Source of the DNA: Viridibacillus soli
Lineage (GTDB): Bacteria; Bacillota; Bacilli; Bacillales_A; Planococcaceae
Length of the DNA: 64,000 nt
Assembly: GCF_016612995.1 (NCBI RefSeq)
Contig: NZ_JAEOAH010000001.1
Span: forward strand, 124,001 to 188,000
Direction: 5' to 3'
The position numbers and the translations under genes were made by a program. Shown here piece by piece: positions 47,851-56,863 of this stretch. Numbering within the stretch: the first letter of the stretch is position 1; each line of letters starts with the position of its first letter. The notes under the pieces were generated by a model. It did no database searches. It saw only the letters and a program-made list of their open reading frames with translations, and was not told the DNA's origin.

Positions 47851-47932
47851 CGTTTGAGAAAGCCCGGGGGAGTAATAGGCTTTCCCAAACGAAAGATTAA
47901 AGGGAATACAGTAGCAAATAGCTACTGTATTC
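47851..47932 (-). terminator. Two stem-loops between pilin and pilM
   Basis: Stem 1: GAATACAGTAGC with GCTACTGTATTC (47904-47932), perfect over 12 bp. Stem 2: CGTTTG-A-GAAAGCC with GGCTTTC-C-CAAACG (47851-47891). Neither has a good T-run, so partial termination or protection of the pilin mRNA from 3' decay is more likely than a full stop. Confidence 0.6.
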
Positions 47933-47974
47933 TAATTATTTAATAAGCGATTAATAATCAGCTAAACATTAAGA

Positions 47975-48418
47975 TTACTTGGACGTTTTACCATTTTTCA
48001 TATAATCAGCTAAATCTTTGCTGGTGATTCCTGTATTCCCTGCTAATCCACTGTATTTTCCTTTTGCAGTGAGTTTCGTGAGGCCGCTATATTTTACCGT
48101 ATACTCACTATTACTTTTTGTAACTAAGTAAGTAGCTCCCGTTTCTAAATCAGCTTTTTCAATATAGTCTGCTAAAACTTTTTCATCACAATTTATTGCA
48201 CTATCACCACCACATGCTCCATCAGCAATAGCAATTTTAGCACCTGCAATAATTTGAGATGTATCAGATAAAATAGCTTTATCTTTAGAGTTATTAATAA
48301 TATTACCAATCGCAGGAATAGCGATTAATGCGATAATCGCGATAATAACGATTACTGCTAAAAGTTCTATTAATGTCATACCTTTTTCATTTTTCATCAT
48401 TTGTTTTATCTTTTTCAT
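47975..48418 (-). CDS. Major type IV pilin (class III signal)
   Basis: 147 residues from ATG 48416-48418, which has GAAGGAGG 7 nt upstream. Leader MKKIKQMMKNEKG is cut before MTLIELLAVIVIIAIIALIA, with Glu5 present. A conserved Ala/Pro hydrophobic helix follows, then a globular part with two Cys (GACGGDSAINCDEK), probably a disulfide. It is likely the main pilus subunit, as it is the only pilin in the assembly operon. The same frame starts 23 codons earlier at 48487 with its own AGGGAGGTG, a possible alternative long leader. Confidence 0.92.
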   Translation of the reverse strand: MKKIKQMMKNEKGMTLIELLAVIVIIAIIALIAIPAIGNIINNSKDKAILSDTSQIIAGAKIAIADGACGGDSAINCDEKVLADYIEKADLETGATYLVTKSNSEYTVKYSGLTKLTAKGKYSGLAGNTGITSKDLADYMKNGKTSK

Positions 48419-48520
48419 GATAAAACCTCCTTCTTTTTTATATGTAACTTGATTACTAGCTGTTTGTTGTACGCGTTCATTTAACATTTTCTTTTTTCAC
48501 CTCCCTTCAATTGAAATCTA

Positions 48521-49726
48521 TTAAACTTGTTCGTATAAACTAAACATTGGTAACATAATTGCCGCCACGATAAACCCTACAATAGCTGCTAAAAGTAAAA
48601 TCATCACAGGTTCGATTAATGATTTCAATGAGTCAACAGTGCGATCTACATCATCTTCATAAAACTCTGCAATTTTTTCTAGCATATAATCTAAAGAACC
48701 CGTTTGCTCACCAATGAACACCATTTGCGTGACGAGCGGCGGGAATACCCAACTTTGCTCTAACGGCTCAGCAAGTGAACTCCCTTTTTCTAATGAACGC
48801 TTAGATTTACTAACAACTTCTTCAATAACAGGGTTACCAATAATTTTCTCTACAATCGCTAAAGCACTTAATATCGGCACTGAGCTACTAAACAATGTTG
48901 ACAGCATTCTTGTCATACGAGCAATCGCAGACTTTTGAAGCACTTTTCCGAAAATAGGAATTTTCAGTAATGCATAATGCGTATAAAAATGGAATTGCTT
49001 ATTATTCTTATATAGGAAAACAAATCCTCCCATTGCCGCTATGGTTACGAGCAAAAGGATCCACCAGAATTTTCTCAATGCATCACTAAATGCTAAAACA
49101 ATCAACGTAATCGTTGGTAACTCCGCTCCGAAGCTAGCAAATGATTCTGTAAATCTAGGAACGAGCCATAGTAGCATAAAGACCGCGACAAAGATGATTA
49201 ATATTACGAGAACAATAGGATACGTCATAGCAGACTGAATCTTTTTCTTCAATTTAAACGACTTCTCATAGCTAAAAGCCATGCGATCTAATGTGTCATC
49301 CAAATTACCTGTCGCTTCACCAGCCTTCATCATATTGATAAAGAGCGTTGGGAAAACCTTTGGGGATTTGGTTGCTGAAGCAGAAAAAGAAATACCGGAG
49401 CGAATATCTTCTTCCACAGCATTCAAGGCTTTTTTTAGAGCTTTACTAGACGTTTGTGCACTTAAAATTCGCGTTGCTTCTACAATTGAAATTCCAGCAC
49501 GAATTAGCGTTGCAAATTGACGACAATAAATAACAAAGTCCTCATTTTTCACACCACTACCAAGCGATAGGTCTTTGTGTAAAATACTTTTAGACTCTTC
49601 AATTTGTCGGGGGTTAATACCTTTATCTCGTAATTTCTTAACAGCTAATTGCTTTGAATCAGCTTCAATAATCCCCTTCTCGGCAGCTCCCTTTAATGAC
49701 CTCCCATTATAGCGATATACTGTCAT
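48521..49726 (-). CDS. pilC: Type IV pilus platform protein PilC (GspF family)
   Basis: 401 residues. Two GspF repeats (FVIYCRQFATLIRAGISIV, MFIGEQTGSLDYMLEKIAEF), three membrane helices (PIVLVILIIFVAVFMLLWL, WWILLLVTIAAMGGFVFLY, LIEPVMILLLAAIVGFIVAA) and an N-terminal KGIIEADSKQLAVKKL part. It connects the motor ATPases to the growing pilus in the membrane. It overlaps pilT by 4 bp (ATGA). Confidence 0.95.
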   Translation of the reverse strand: MTVYRYNGRSLKGAAEKGIIEADSKQLAVKKLRDKGINPRQIEESKSILHKDLSLGSGVKNEDFVIYCRQFATLIRAGISIVEATRILSAQTSSKALKKALNAVEEDIRSGISFSASATKSPKVFPTLFINMMKAGEATGNLDDTLDRMAFSYEKSFKLKKKIQSAMTYPIVLVILIIFVAVFMLLWLVPRFTESFASFGAELPTITLIVLAFSDALRKFWWILLLVTIAAMGGFVFLYKNNKQFHFYTHYALLKIPIFGKVLQKSAIARMTRMLSTLFSSSVPILSALAIVEKIIGNPVIEEVVSKSKRSLEKGSSLAEPLEQSWVFPPLVTQMVFIGEQTGSLDYMLEKIAEFYEDDVDRTVDSLKSLIEPVMILLLAAIVGFIVAAIMLPMFSLYEQV

Positions 49727-50766
49727 GCAAATTCACCTGCATTCAAATATGTTTTGGCAATTTCAAAATCAATTATTTTCTTCGCTAAAAGCTGTTGGAT
49801 AGAACTATCAATCGTATGCATACCAAGCGCTCGGTTTGTTTGCATAACATTAGGGATTTGATGTACTTTATCATTACGTATCAAATTAGAAACAGACGAA
49901 GTATGCACTAAGATTTCTGTTGCTGCTACTCGACCTGGCTTGTCTATACGTTTAAACAAGCGCTGTGAAATAATGCCTTGTAATACATTAGCAAGTTGAA
50001 TACGAATTTGACTTTGTTGATGAGGTGGAAAAGCGTCGATAATACGATCAATCGTAGTTGGCGCACTACTTGTATGCAGTGTCGCCATTACTAAGTGACC
50101 TGTCTCAGCAGCCGTAATAGCTGTTGAAATCGTTTCATGATCACGCATTTCTCCCACTAAAATAATGTCTGGATCTTGACGAAGAGCTGCACGTAAGCCA
50201 GTCGTAAAACTCAACGTATCTATACCTACTTCTCTTTGATTAACAATCGACATTTTATGTTTATGCAAATATTCAATCGGATCTTCCAGCGTAATAATAT
50301 GCTTAGCATTATGCGTATTAATATAATCGATCATTGCAGCTAAAGTAGTTGATTTACCAGAACCTGTTGGACCTGTCACAAGAATGAGACCTTGAGGTTT
50401 ACTACATAAGTTTTTCAATACTTTAGGCATACCTAATTGCTCGATAGTTGGAATTTCAGATGTAATTTTACGTGCTGCTAAAGTGCAGCTATTACGCTGA
50501 TGATAAGCGTTCATACGGAAACGACATCTTCCTGGTAGTGAGTAGTTGAAATCGACTTCACCTTTTATTTCATATTCTTCCTGTCTATGTGGAGGTAGAA
50601 TTTCTTTAATCATTAACTCTAAATCTTCAGGTGTCAGCTTCTCTTCTCCATACGATTGCAGTTGACCATTAATACGGTAATATGGTGGTACACCTGCAGT
50701 TGCATGTAAATCTGAAGCATTACTGTCATCCGCATAAGTAAGTAATTCTACGATTGATTTTGTCAT
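49723..50766 (-). CDS. pilT: Type IV pilus retraction ATPase PilT
   Basis: 347 residues. N-terminal PAS-like part (DASDLHATAGVPPYYRING), Walker A LVTGPTGSGKSTT (about 133), Asp box TLEDPIEYLH, Walker B PDIILVGEMRDHETIS, His box TGHLVMATLHTSSA, and the PilT-specific VSNLIRNDKVHQI, a version of AIRNLIRE. It drives pilus retraction, so twitching or DNA pulling is possible. It lies 11 nt after pilB. Confidence 0.95.
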   Translation of the reverse strand: MTKSIVELLTYADDSNASDLHATAGVPPYYRINGQLQSYGEEKLTPEDLELMIKEILPPHRQEEYEIKGEVDFNYSLPGRCRFRMNAYHQRNSCTLAARKITSEIPTIEQLGMPKVLKNLCSKPQGLILVTGPTGSGKSTTLAAMIDYINTHNAKHIITLEDPIEYLHKHKMSIVNQREVGIDTLSFTTGLRAALRQDPDIILVGEMRDHETISTAITAAETGHLVMATLHTSSAPTTIDRIIDAFPPHQQSQIRIQLANVLQGIISQRLFKRIDKPGRVAATEILVHTSSVSNLIRNDKVHQIPNVMQTNRALGMHTIDSSIQQLLAKKIIDFEIAKTYLNAGEFA

Positions 50767-50777
50767 TTCCTCACATC

Positions 50778-52442
50778 CTAATTATCTGTTGCTACACGTA
50801 ATATTTCTTCCGTCGTTGTGATGCCCTCTGCTACTTTCAACAGTCCATCCTCCAACAATGTGCGATAACCCTGGGTATACATATGCTTCTTAAGCTCTAC
50901 GATACTCGCTTTGTTTAATATTAATTCTTTCACATGGTCATCAACTACTAATAATTCATGAATCGCTAGTCGCCCTCTGTACCCTGTATTACTACATGAA
51001 GGGCAGCCAATACCCCTCTTCACTTTCTCAACGCGAATACTATGCTTTGCAAAGATATCCAACTCCTGCATTGATAAGTTATGATATTCACCACAATCAC
51101 GACAGACACGCCGAACAAGACGCTGCGCCACTATCCCGACAACTGAAGAAGAGATTAAAAACGGCTCGATTCCCATATCAAACAATCTTGAAATTGATTC
51201 AACCGCACTATTCGTATGTAACGTACTTAATACTAAGTGACCTGTTAAAGATGCTCGCGTCGCAATTTGAGCTGTTTCTAAATCTCGTATTTCACCTATC
51301 ATGACGATGTCTGGGTCTTGACGTAAAATAGATCTTAAGCCGGTAGCAAAGGTCAATCCTATTTCTTCACGAACTTGAATTTGGTTCACCCCATCCATTT
51401 GATATTCAACTGGATCCTCAACTGTAATTACATTGACATCTTCACCATTTAAATGATGCAGTGTCGCAGATAATGTGGAAGATTTACCAGAACCCGTTGG
51501 ACCTGTAATAAGTACAATTCCATTCGGTTTTGAAATCATTCCATTAAAATTTACTAAGTTATTGGCCGAAAAACCTAGCTTATTAATATCTCCGTGCGAG
51601 TTATTCAAATCTAAAACACGCATAACAACTTTTTCACCATAAATAGTAGGTAACGTAGATAGTCGAATATCTACTGGATGAAGATTAATATTCGCTTTTA
51701 TTCGTCCATCCTGTGGTAAGCGATTTTCAGTAATGTTCAAATTCCCCATAATCTTAATACGCGCGATGATCATATTTTGCATATGCTTTGGAAGGGAACG
51801 CTCGGTTTTTAATACACCATCAATACGTAAACGAATACAAAGTTCTGTTTCATGCGGGTCAAAGTGAATATCACTAGCTCTCTGGACAACAGCACTCGAA
51901 ATAATTTGGTTAACTAACTTAACAATAGGAGAATCATCGTCAAGAATTTCGGTTTCTTCATCCTTTTCTAAAGGTATAAAATCATTCAACGCAGCATCCA
52001 TTGTTTCCTGTAAATCATAATATTTAGAAATAGAACGGTATAAATCATCCTTCGTCGCAATACTCGTTTCTATTTGGCAGCCCGTCACCATACGAACCTC
52101 TTCAATCGCGAAATAATCCATTGGGTCGGCCATTGCAATGAGTAATTTATTTTTTTCACGCGTCAAAGGCATTAATAACGAACGTTTAGCTAATTCTTTT
52201 GGTACTAGTTGAATAAGCTCTAGTTCAATTGCATATTGACTGATACTAATATGAGGTACACCTAATTGGAATTCTAGTACTTCAATTAATAATTGCTCTG
52301 TTAGTAAATTTTCTCGAATTAGAAAATCTCCTAGTCTTTCATTAGCATTTCTATTTTGTAGGGCATAATCTAACTGCTCCTGTGTAATGGCGTTTGCTTC
52401 AACTAATAAATCTCCTAGTCTTTTTCTCGTCACACGGCTCAT
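50778..52442 (-). CDS. pilB: Type IV pilus extension ATPase PilB
   Basis: 554 residues. N-terminal MshEN-type domain (RKRLGDLLVEANAITQEQLD), which in some relatives binds c-di-GMP, then Walker A LITGPTGSGKSST (about 316), Walker B PDIVMIGEIRDLETAQ, STLHTNSA and a zinc Cys cluster (CRDCGEYH, GCPSCSNTGYRGR). It powers assembly of the pilus. It is 23 nt downstream of the VanW-like gene. Confidence 0.95.
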   Translation of the reverse strand: MSRVTRKRLGDLLVEANAITQEQLDYALQNRNANERLGDFLIRENLLTEQLLIEVLEFQLGVPHISISQYAIELELIQLVPKELAKRSLLMPLTREKNKLLIAMADPMDYFAIEEVRMVTGCQIETSIATKDDLYRSISKYYDLQETMDAALNDFIPLEKDEETEILDDDSPIVKLVNQIISSAVVQRASDIHFDPHETELCIRLRIDGVLKTERSLPKHMQNMIIARIKIMGNLNITENRLPQDGRIKANINLHPVDIRLSTLPTIYGEKVVMRVLDLNNSHGDINKLGFSANNLVNFNGMISKPNGIVLITGPTGSGKSSTLSATLHHLNGEDVNVITVEDPVEYQMDGVNQIQVREEIGLTFATGLRSILRQDPDIVMIGEIRDLETAQIATRASLTGHLVLSTLHTNSAVESISRLFDMGIEPFLISSSVVGIVAQRLVRRVCRDCGEYHNLSMQELDIFAKHSIRVEKVKRGIGCPSCSNTGYRGRLAIHELLVVDDHVKELILNKASIVELKKHMYTQGYRTLLEDGLLKVAEGITTTEEILRVATDN

Positions 52443-52465
52443 CGTTCATTCACCTCTTTGCCACC

Positions 52466-53788
52466 TTATTTTGTATTACCAGGTATTACAATATCCCCTG
52501 TTTCTGTATAATAGCTTCCCTCCGGAAGAGGACTACCGTTTTTACTCTTTGTTGCTTTTTTACGCTTATCATTCGTTGAATTGCACATATATGAAGCATC
52601 ATTTGTATCACATTCTTCTGGAGCTTCTTCCAAGCTTGTCGAATCTATATCAATAGTTGTTTGTTTTGATGACAGCTCAATGACCTCATTTTTCGGAGCG
52701 TAGTAGTTCTGACTGATTAATTCGGCCTTTTCATCTCCATCATCATTAGTAATCGTGCGATAAATCAATAGCTGTAGGCCTGATTTTGATTGTTGGGCTG
52801 TTCCTCTTTCTCCTTCTTCCAAATAAGAAGAATATCGATAAATAGTACGAGGCTTGACGCTCCTATTATCCTTTTCAAAGACAGACACTTTTGGATTACC
52901 TGGTAGTGAATATAATTCTATTTTTAATTTCTCTAATTTTACTGTCGCAACAATTTTCGCTGGTACTTTACTATGTGAAATAAATCGAAAATCCTTCTTT
53001 AAGATAGGATTAACTATTGCTTCATATCCTGGTTTTACATGGGTCGGCACTTCGCTTGCTTGATGTCTTTCCGATATTTCAAAGCTACTTTGTAGTACTG
53101 CACTGTGCAATCCTGATGCTACGAGAGACATTACATCCTGATTATTAGTAGCATTAATAGCTAAGTCGTTAAATGAAAGTTCAATTTCCGGCTCAATTAT
53201 ATATCCATTTAATCGAGCGGCAATATCCTTTGCACCTGCCATTTGGCTGTCATTCAATGCAATTTTTTCAAAAGCAATTCTTTCAACATCCTCATCCTCT
53301 ATCGATAAATCTTTAATATCAATCTTAATAGGAGATTTCTTCAAATAAGACGCTGCTTCAAGAACTCGAGCAGTTAGATCTTCATCTTTTGCATTTGTTT
53401 GATTTTCAATTTTTTCTATCAAAGTAGAGTTTGCTTCAACTATTAAAGGTTCTTGTATGATTCTTTTTTCCCTAAAAAACGCATACCATGGTCTTTCTGT
53501 ATGTATTCCGTATTGCTTAATAGATGTATTTATATCGAAAATAAAATCTTCTCCGGTTAAAGAAATCTCATCCTCTCCAACAGTTATATAAATTTCAGCA
53601 TCTAACCAGTTAGCAATAGCTGTATTCAACTGCTGTTTCATTTCTTTCTTCGACAATTCTTCCACAGCCACATTCCCAATAGTAGATCCCTTTGGAGCAG
53701 CTAGTGCTTTTATATCGATATATTCTATTGAAAATAGAAGACCGAATATTAGCACTACAACTGTTGTAATTTTCGAAAACAACCTCAT
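52466..53788 (-). CDS. VanW-like / G5-like exported protein of the pilus operon
   Basis: 440 residues. An N-terminal signal or anchor helix (VVVLIFGLLFSIEYIDI), two alpha/beta segments with paired features of the VanW N-terminal region (APKGSTIGNVAVEELSKKE, EDFIFDINTSIKQYG), then the VanW core (SGLHSAVLQSSFEISERHQA, HVKPGYEAIVN), and a G5-like strand pair (IYRYSSYLEEGERG, GLQLLIYRTI). The Asp/Ser/Lys-rich tail has two Cys. The role is unknown. It is first in the pil operon, so a wall- or pilus-related function is likely. ATG at 53788 follows AGGGGAA. Confidence 0.68.
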   Translation of the reverse strand: MRLFSKITTVVVLIFGLLFSIEYIDIKALAAPKGSTIGNVAVEELSKKEMKQQLNTAIANWLDAEIYITVGEDEISLTGEDFIFDINTSIKQYGIHTERPWYAFFREKRIIQEPLIVEANSTLIEKIENQTNAKDEDLTARVLEAASYLKKSPIKIDIKDLSIEDEDVERIAFEKIALNDSQMAGAKDIAARLNGYIIEPEIELSFNDLAINATNNQDVMSLVASGLHSAVLQSSFEISERHQASEVPTHVKPGYEAIVNPILKKDFRFISHSKVPAKIVATVKLEKLKIELYSLPGNPKVSVFEKDNRSVKPRTIYRYSSYLEEGERGTAQQSKSGLQLLIYRTITNDDGDEKAELISQNYYAPKNEVIELSSKQTTIDIDSTSLEEAPEECDTNDASYMCNSTNDKRKKATKSKNGSPLPEGSYYTETGDIVIPGNTK

Positions 53789-54108
53789 ATCCAAATTCCC
53801 CTAACATCTGCCTTTTAAACAGGCTTATATATTCAATTCCAAACACATTGTATATATAAATCCCAAAAAAAGATATGACTTTTATCACAACTCTTAATTC
53901 ACTTTTAAGGATTATCGAAATTATATGTGCTATATATCACAGAAAAGGCATGATTAAAGTTATATAATGATTTATGGTTAACTATTTAATTTATATGGGT
54001 TGGATTTATGATCAAATTAAAAATAATAAATATTCCACTAGTTATAAGGCTTAATATTCTTTAATAAAAGATATGTTCTACTCACCTAAAGAAGGAAGGT
54101 TCGTAATA
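53789..54108. other. Divergent intergenic region between the two pilus operons
   Basis: About 320 bp, very A/T-rich, separating the minus-strand assembly operon from the plus-strand minor pilins. It must hold both promoters. TATAAT-like boxes lie near 53916-53932 (minus) and 53958-53968 (plus), but neither has a convincing -35. No c-di-GMP riboswitch core was seen. No gene is recognised. Confidence 0.5.
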
Positions 54109-54564
54109 ATGTCTATATTCAATACCAAATCACATTTAAATGAAAAAGGCTTCACACTGATCGAAGTCACGGCATCCTTTGTTATATTGGCGATCTTATT
54201 GACAGCATTTTTTACTTTTTTTATACAAACAGCGAAAACAGGGAAAAGCTCAGAAAATATGGTAAGTGCGACTTATATTGCACAAACAGAGATGGAAGAT
54301 ATTTATAGTGCTATTAAAAGAGAAATGGAAATGAAAAAAAATAACGATGTGAGGGAAATCCTCGAACAAGCAATCCAAAGCTTAGATTACGAAAAAGATC
54401 CGAATGGTTCAGGCTTTGCTAAAAAGGACTCCAAAATCACTATTAAATTGAAGCTAAAAGAAAATAACAGTGCACCTAATTTGAAGAATATCGTCATTGA
54501 AGTCTATGAAAACAATGAGCATACCCTGAAAGCAAAAATGGAAAATGTATTCGTAGGGAAATGA
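54109..54564 (+). CDS. Minor pilin, PilV-like
   Basis: 151 residues. The class III leader ends in HLNEKG, cut before FTLIEVTASFVILAILLTAF with Glu5. A long helix and a mostly charged globular part follow, with no Cys. ATG at 54109 follows GAAGGAAGG by 9 nt; 12 upstream in-frame codons are not needed. It is first of three coupled minor-pilin genes on the plus strand, likely forming the tip or initiation complex. Confidence 0.85.
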   Translation: MSIFNTKSHLNEKGFTLIEVTASFVILAILLTAFFTFFIQTAKTGKSSENMVSATYIAQTEMEDIYSAIKREMEMKKNNDVREILEQAIQSLDYEKDPNGSGFAKKDSKITIKLKLKENNSAPNLKNIVIEVYENNEHTLKAKMENVFVGK

Positions 54565-54572
54565 GGGAAACA

Positions 54573-54992
54573 ATGAGGAATATAGTACACAATGAAAAAG
54601 GTGTAACATTAGTAGAAATACTAGCTGCTATCGTCTTAACCGCCTTAGTGGCTACTTTAATATTTAATGTACAAGCATCAAGCTACAAACAATATGACAA
54701 ACAATTAGATCAAAATCAACAGCTCAATGAGGTTTCTTATGTCTTAAAAGTGATTACAAAAGAAATGAGAAAAACGACTGATATCACCCCCATTAGTGAT
54801 GGGATAAAAATAAAAGACATAGAGTACAGATTCGATGCAAGCACAAATAGCATCACCAAAAACACTGAACCTTTTGCCACAAATATCGGGAACTTTCATG
54901 TTAAATACGTAGACAATTCATGGAATATTAAAATTAAAAACCTTGATGGCAAAATGGTTGAAACAAAAATAGTCGTTAGGAGTGGAAGCTAA
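54573..54992 (+). CDS. Minor pilin, PilW-like
   Basis: 139 residues. Leader MRNIVHNEKG, then VTLVEILAAIVLTALVATLI with Glu5, and a C-terminal beta part (GIKIKDIEYRFDASTNSI). An ATG at 54561 overlaps the previous stop, but GAGGGAAACA gives a better site for the ATG at 54573. It ends with TAATG, coupling it to the next gene. Confidence 0.83.
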   Translation: MRNIVHNEKGVTLVEILAAIVLTALVATLIFNVQASSYKQYDKQLDQNQQLNEVSYVLKVITKEMRKTTDITPISDGIKIKDIEYRFDASTNSITKNTEPFATNIGNFHVKYVDNSWNIKIKNLDGKMVETKIVVRSGS

Positions 54993-56626
54993 TGAGGGAT
55001 TTATTTGAAAAAAACCACACTTTAAGAAATGAAAAAGGCTATACACTGATCATAGTCCTAATGGTACTGATTGTTACGTCCGTGCTTGGTCTAGCACTGA
55101 TGAGCACTACTGCTAATACAATGAAGATTTCTGACAATGAACGAATAGACCAGGCGACTTACTATATTGCTGAAGCGGGGCTGGTGCAGAGACGAGAACA
55201 ATTGAATCAAATTGTGAAGACAGCTTTTGATGCCACTAAAAAGGAATATCTTGATCTTTCTACTGAAATTAAAACTGGCGAGAAACAATCAGAAAGAGAG
55301 AAATTTGATTTTGAAAAAGAGTTTTTAACCAAAGTACAAAATAAGATCCCTCTATCAGATACCACATTCCTTAATTTCGAGAAAAATAACAATCATGAAC
55401 CAAAGGCAATTGTAACCGTTTCGAGTGAGAACCTTAGTAACAAGACATTAAAGTATAAAATCACATCCAAAGGGATAATTGCTAGTAAAAACACGAGAAC
55501 TCTACATCAAAACTTTTACGTAGCGTTAAATATTGATGTAGACTATACTTCAAAATACGCTGTTCATACAAAAGGTAGTTTATCTATGAATAATGGTAGT
55601 ATTTTCGGACAGGTCGCTACAGCAGAGGAAGACCAATTTAAAATGCATTCTGGTGGATCTAAGATCTGTTCAAAACCAACTGAACTAGTACATCCAGGTC
55701 CTGATGCAGATTGTTTAACCTATGAAGTTCTAAACCCTGTAAAATATTCAAATGATGAGAAAGATATAGCAAGATATGAGCAATCATTACTAGTTAAAGA
55801 AAATCTGTTAGAAAAGCTATTAGTTCAAAATGTACCTATTCATGAATTACCAGATTTTCCAGATGATAAATTTTCATTGAAAACTGATAGTCAAAAACCT
55901 GCATACGCAGAAGATAAATTTTTAGATCCTACTCATGATCACGATGGTGATATCTACCCTATCAACAAAGATCAACGCTTCGATAAAATTAGGATAACCA
56001 ATAATGAATTTACAATTGATATTGGTAATTCCAATCGCGAGCTCTATATTGATGATACTTTTTCTATCAACTCTAATTTAACTATTATTGGAAATGGTTC
56101 TTTATCTATTTATACTAATGGACTTTCATTAGAGGCTAATGGAAAGATAACAATCCAGAATGGAGTTAAGTTATCTATTTATGCAAAAGATAAAATACAT
56201 GAAGTCAAAGGAGATATCCTTTCAACATCCAATAATACAAAACAAGCAAAGATATATTATCAAGGTCAGTATCCAGTTAATTTCTCTGGCGCTTCAAAAT
56301 TATATGGAATAATTTATGCAAAACAGGCAAATATGAACCTAACAGCTGGATCTATAATAATAGGTGATATTTTATCTGGCGGTTCTTCTGTAAAACTTGA
56401 TGGCGGAGCCAATGTCGTTACAAATCAATATATCCTTGCACCAAATGCAGATATTTATATGGGAGCTGGCTTTGATATAATTGGATCTGTTATTGGTAAA
56501 ACTTTTAATATGAATGGAGGATCTAAAATCACCCACCCCTCTAACAACTTAATAGGTGAAACGATTATAAATGATCCTGATATAAGAAATAGATTAACTT
56601 CTAGCGAGAACATATTAGAAGAATAA
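54992..56626 (+). CDS. Large PilX-like pilin with C-terminal beta-helical domain
   Basis: 544 residues. The leader ends in RNEKG, before YTLIIVLMVLIVTSVLGLAL. Position 5 is Ile rather than Glu, as in PilX/GspK-type tip subunits. YYIAEAGLVQRREQL is a PilX signature. The large remainder has two Cys (KICSKP, DADCLTY) and, from about 370 on, regular short beta turns (LTIIGNGSLSIYTNG, KITIQNGVKLSIYAKD, SSVKLDGGANVVT, TFNMNGGSKITHP) like a beta-helix (DUF7305-like). It is probably the pilus tip, perhaps an adhesin. It overlaps the previous gene by one base. Confidence 0.8.
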   Translation: MRDLFEKNHTLRNEKGYTLIIVLMVLIVTSVLGLALMSTTANTMKISDNERIDQATYYIAEAGLVQRREQLNQIVKTAFDATKKEYLDLSTEIKTGEKQSEREKFDFEKEFLTKVQNKIPLSDTTFLNFEKNNNHEPKAIVTVSSENLSNKTLKYKITSKGIIASKNTRTLHQNFYVALNIDVDYTSKYAVHTKGSLSMNNGSIFGQVATAEEDQFKMHSGGSKICSKPTELVHPGPDADCLTYEVLNPVKYSNDEKDIARYEQSLLVKENLLEKLLVQNVPIHELPDFPDDKFSLKTDSQKPAYAEDKFLDPTHDHDGDIYPINKDQRFDKIRITNNEFTIDIGNSNRELYIDDTFSINSNLTIIGNGSLSIYTNGLSLEANGKITIQNGVKLSIYAKDKIHEVKGDILSTSNNTKQAKIYYQGQYPVNFSGASKLYGIIYAKQANMNLTAGSIIIGDILSGGSSVKLDGGANVVTNQYILAPNADIYMGAGFDIIGSVIGKTFNMNGGSKITHPSNNLIGETIINDPDIRNRLTSSENILEE

Positions 56627-56685
56627 TATTTCTATACTCGTTTATCCCTATTAATAGATTTTTTATATTTATGCTTGACTGAATA

Positions 56686-56709
56686 CATTTCCAATCCGCA
56701 TTGGAAATG
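56686..56709 (+). terminator. Hairpin after the minor-pilin operon
   Basis: CATTTCCAAT and ATTGGAAATG, perfect over 10 bp with a CCGC loop, 60 nt after the stop. The following bases are CT-rich, not a clean T-run, so termination may be weak. Confidence 0.5.
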
Positions 56710-56808
56710 CTCTCTCTACTTTTAATTCTATCTAACTAAACGAGGGAAGTATGTGCATTATACTTCAATCACTTTATTTATGTTCAACATGATAATCTTG
56801 TAAATTAA

Positions 56809-56852
56809 CAAAAAAGGCGATTCAAAGTCAGAAAATTGACTTTGAATCGCCT
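56809..56852 (-). terminator. Terminator after the GGDEF gene
   Basis: A perfect 16-bp stem (AGGCGATTCAAAGTCA with its complement, 56815-56852) and a T-run on the minus strand, 12 nt after the stop. Confidence 0.93.
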
Positions 56853-56863
56853 CTTCACTCTCC

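Noticed and set aside
53789-54108. c-di-GMP riboswitch controlling the pilus operons
   Set aside because: The GEMM core bases were not found on either strand; the region is simply A/T-rich.
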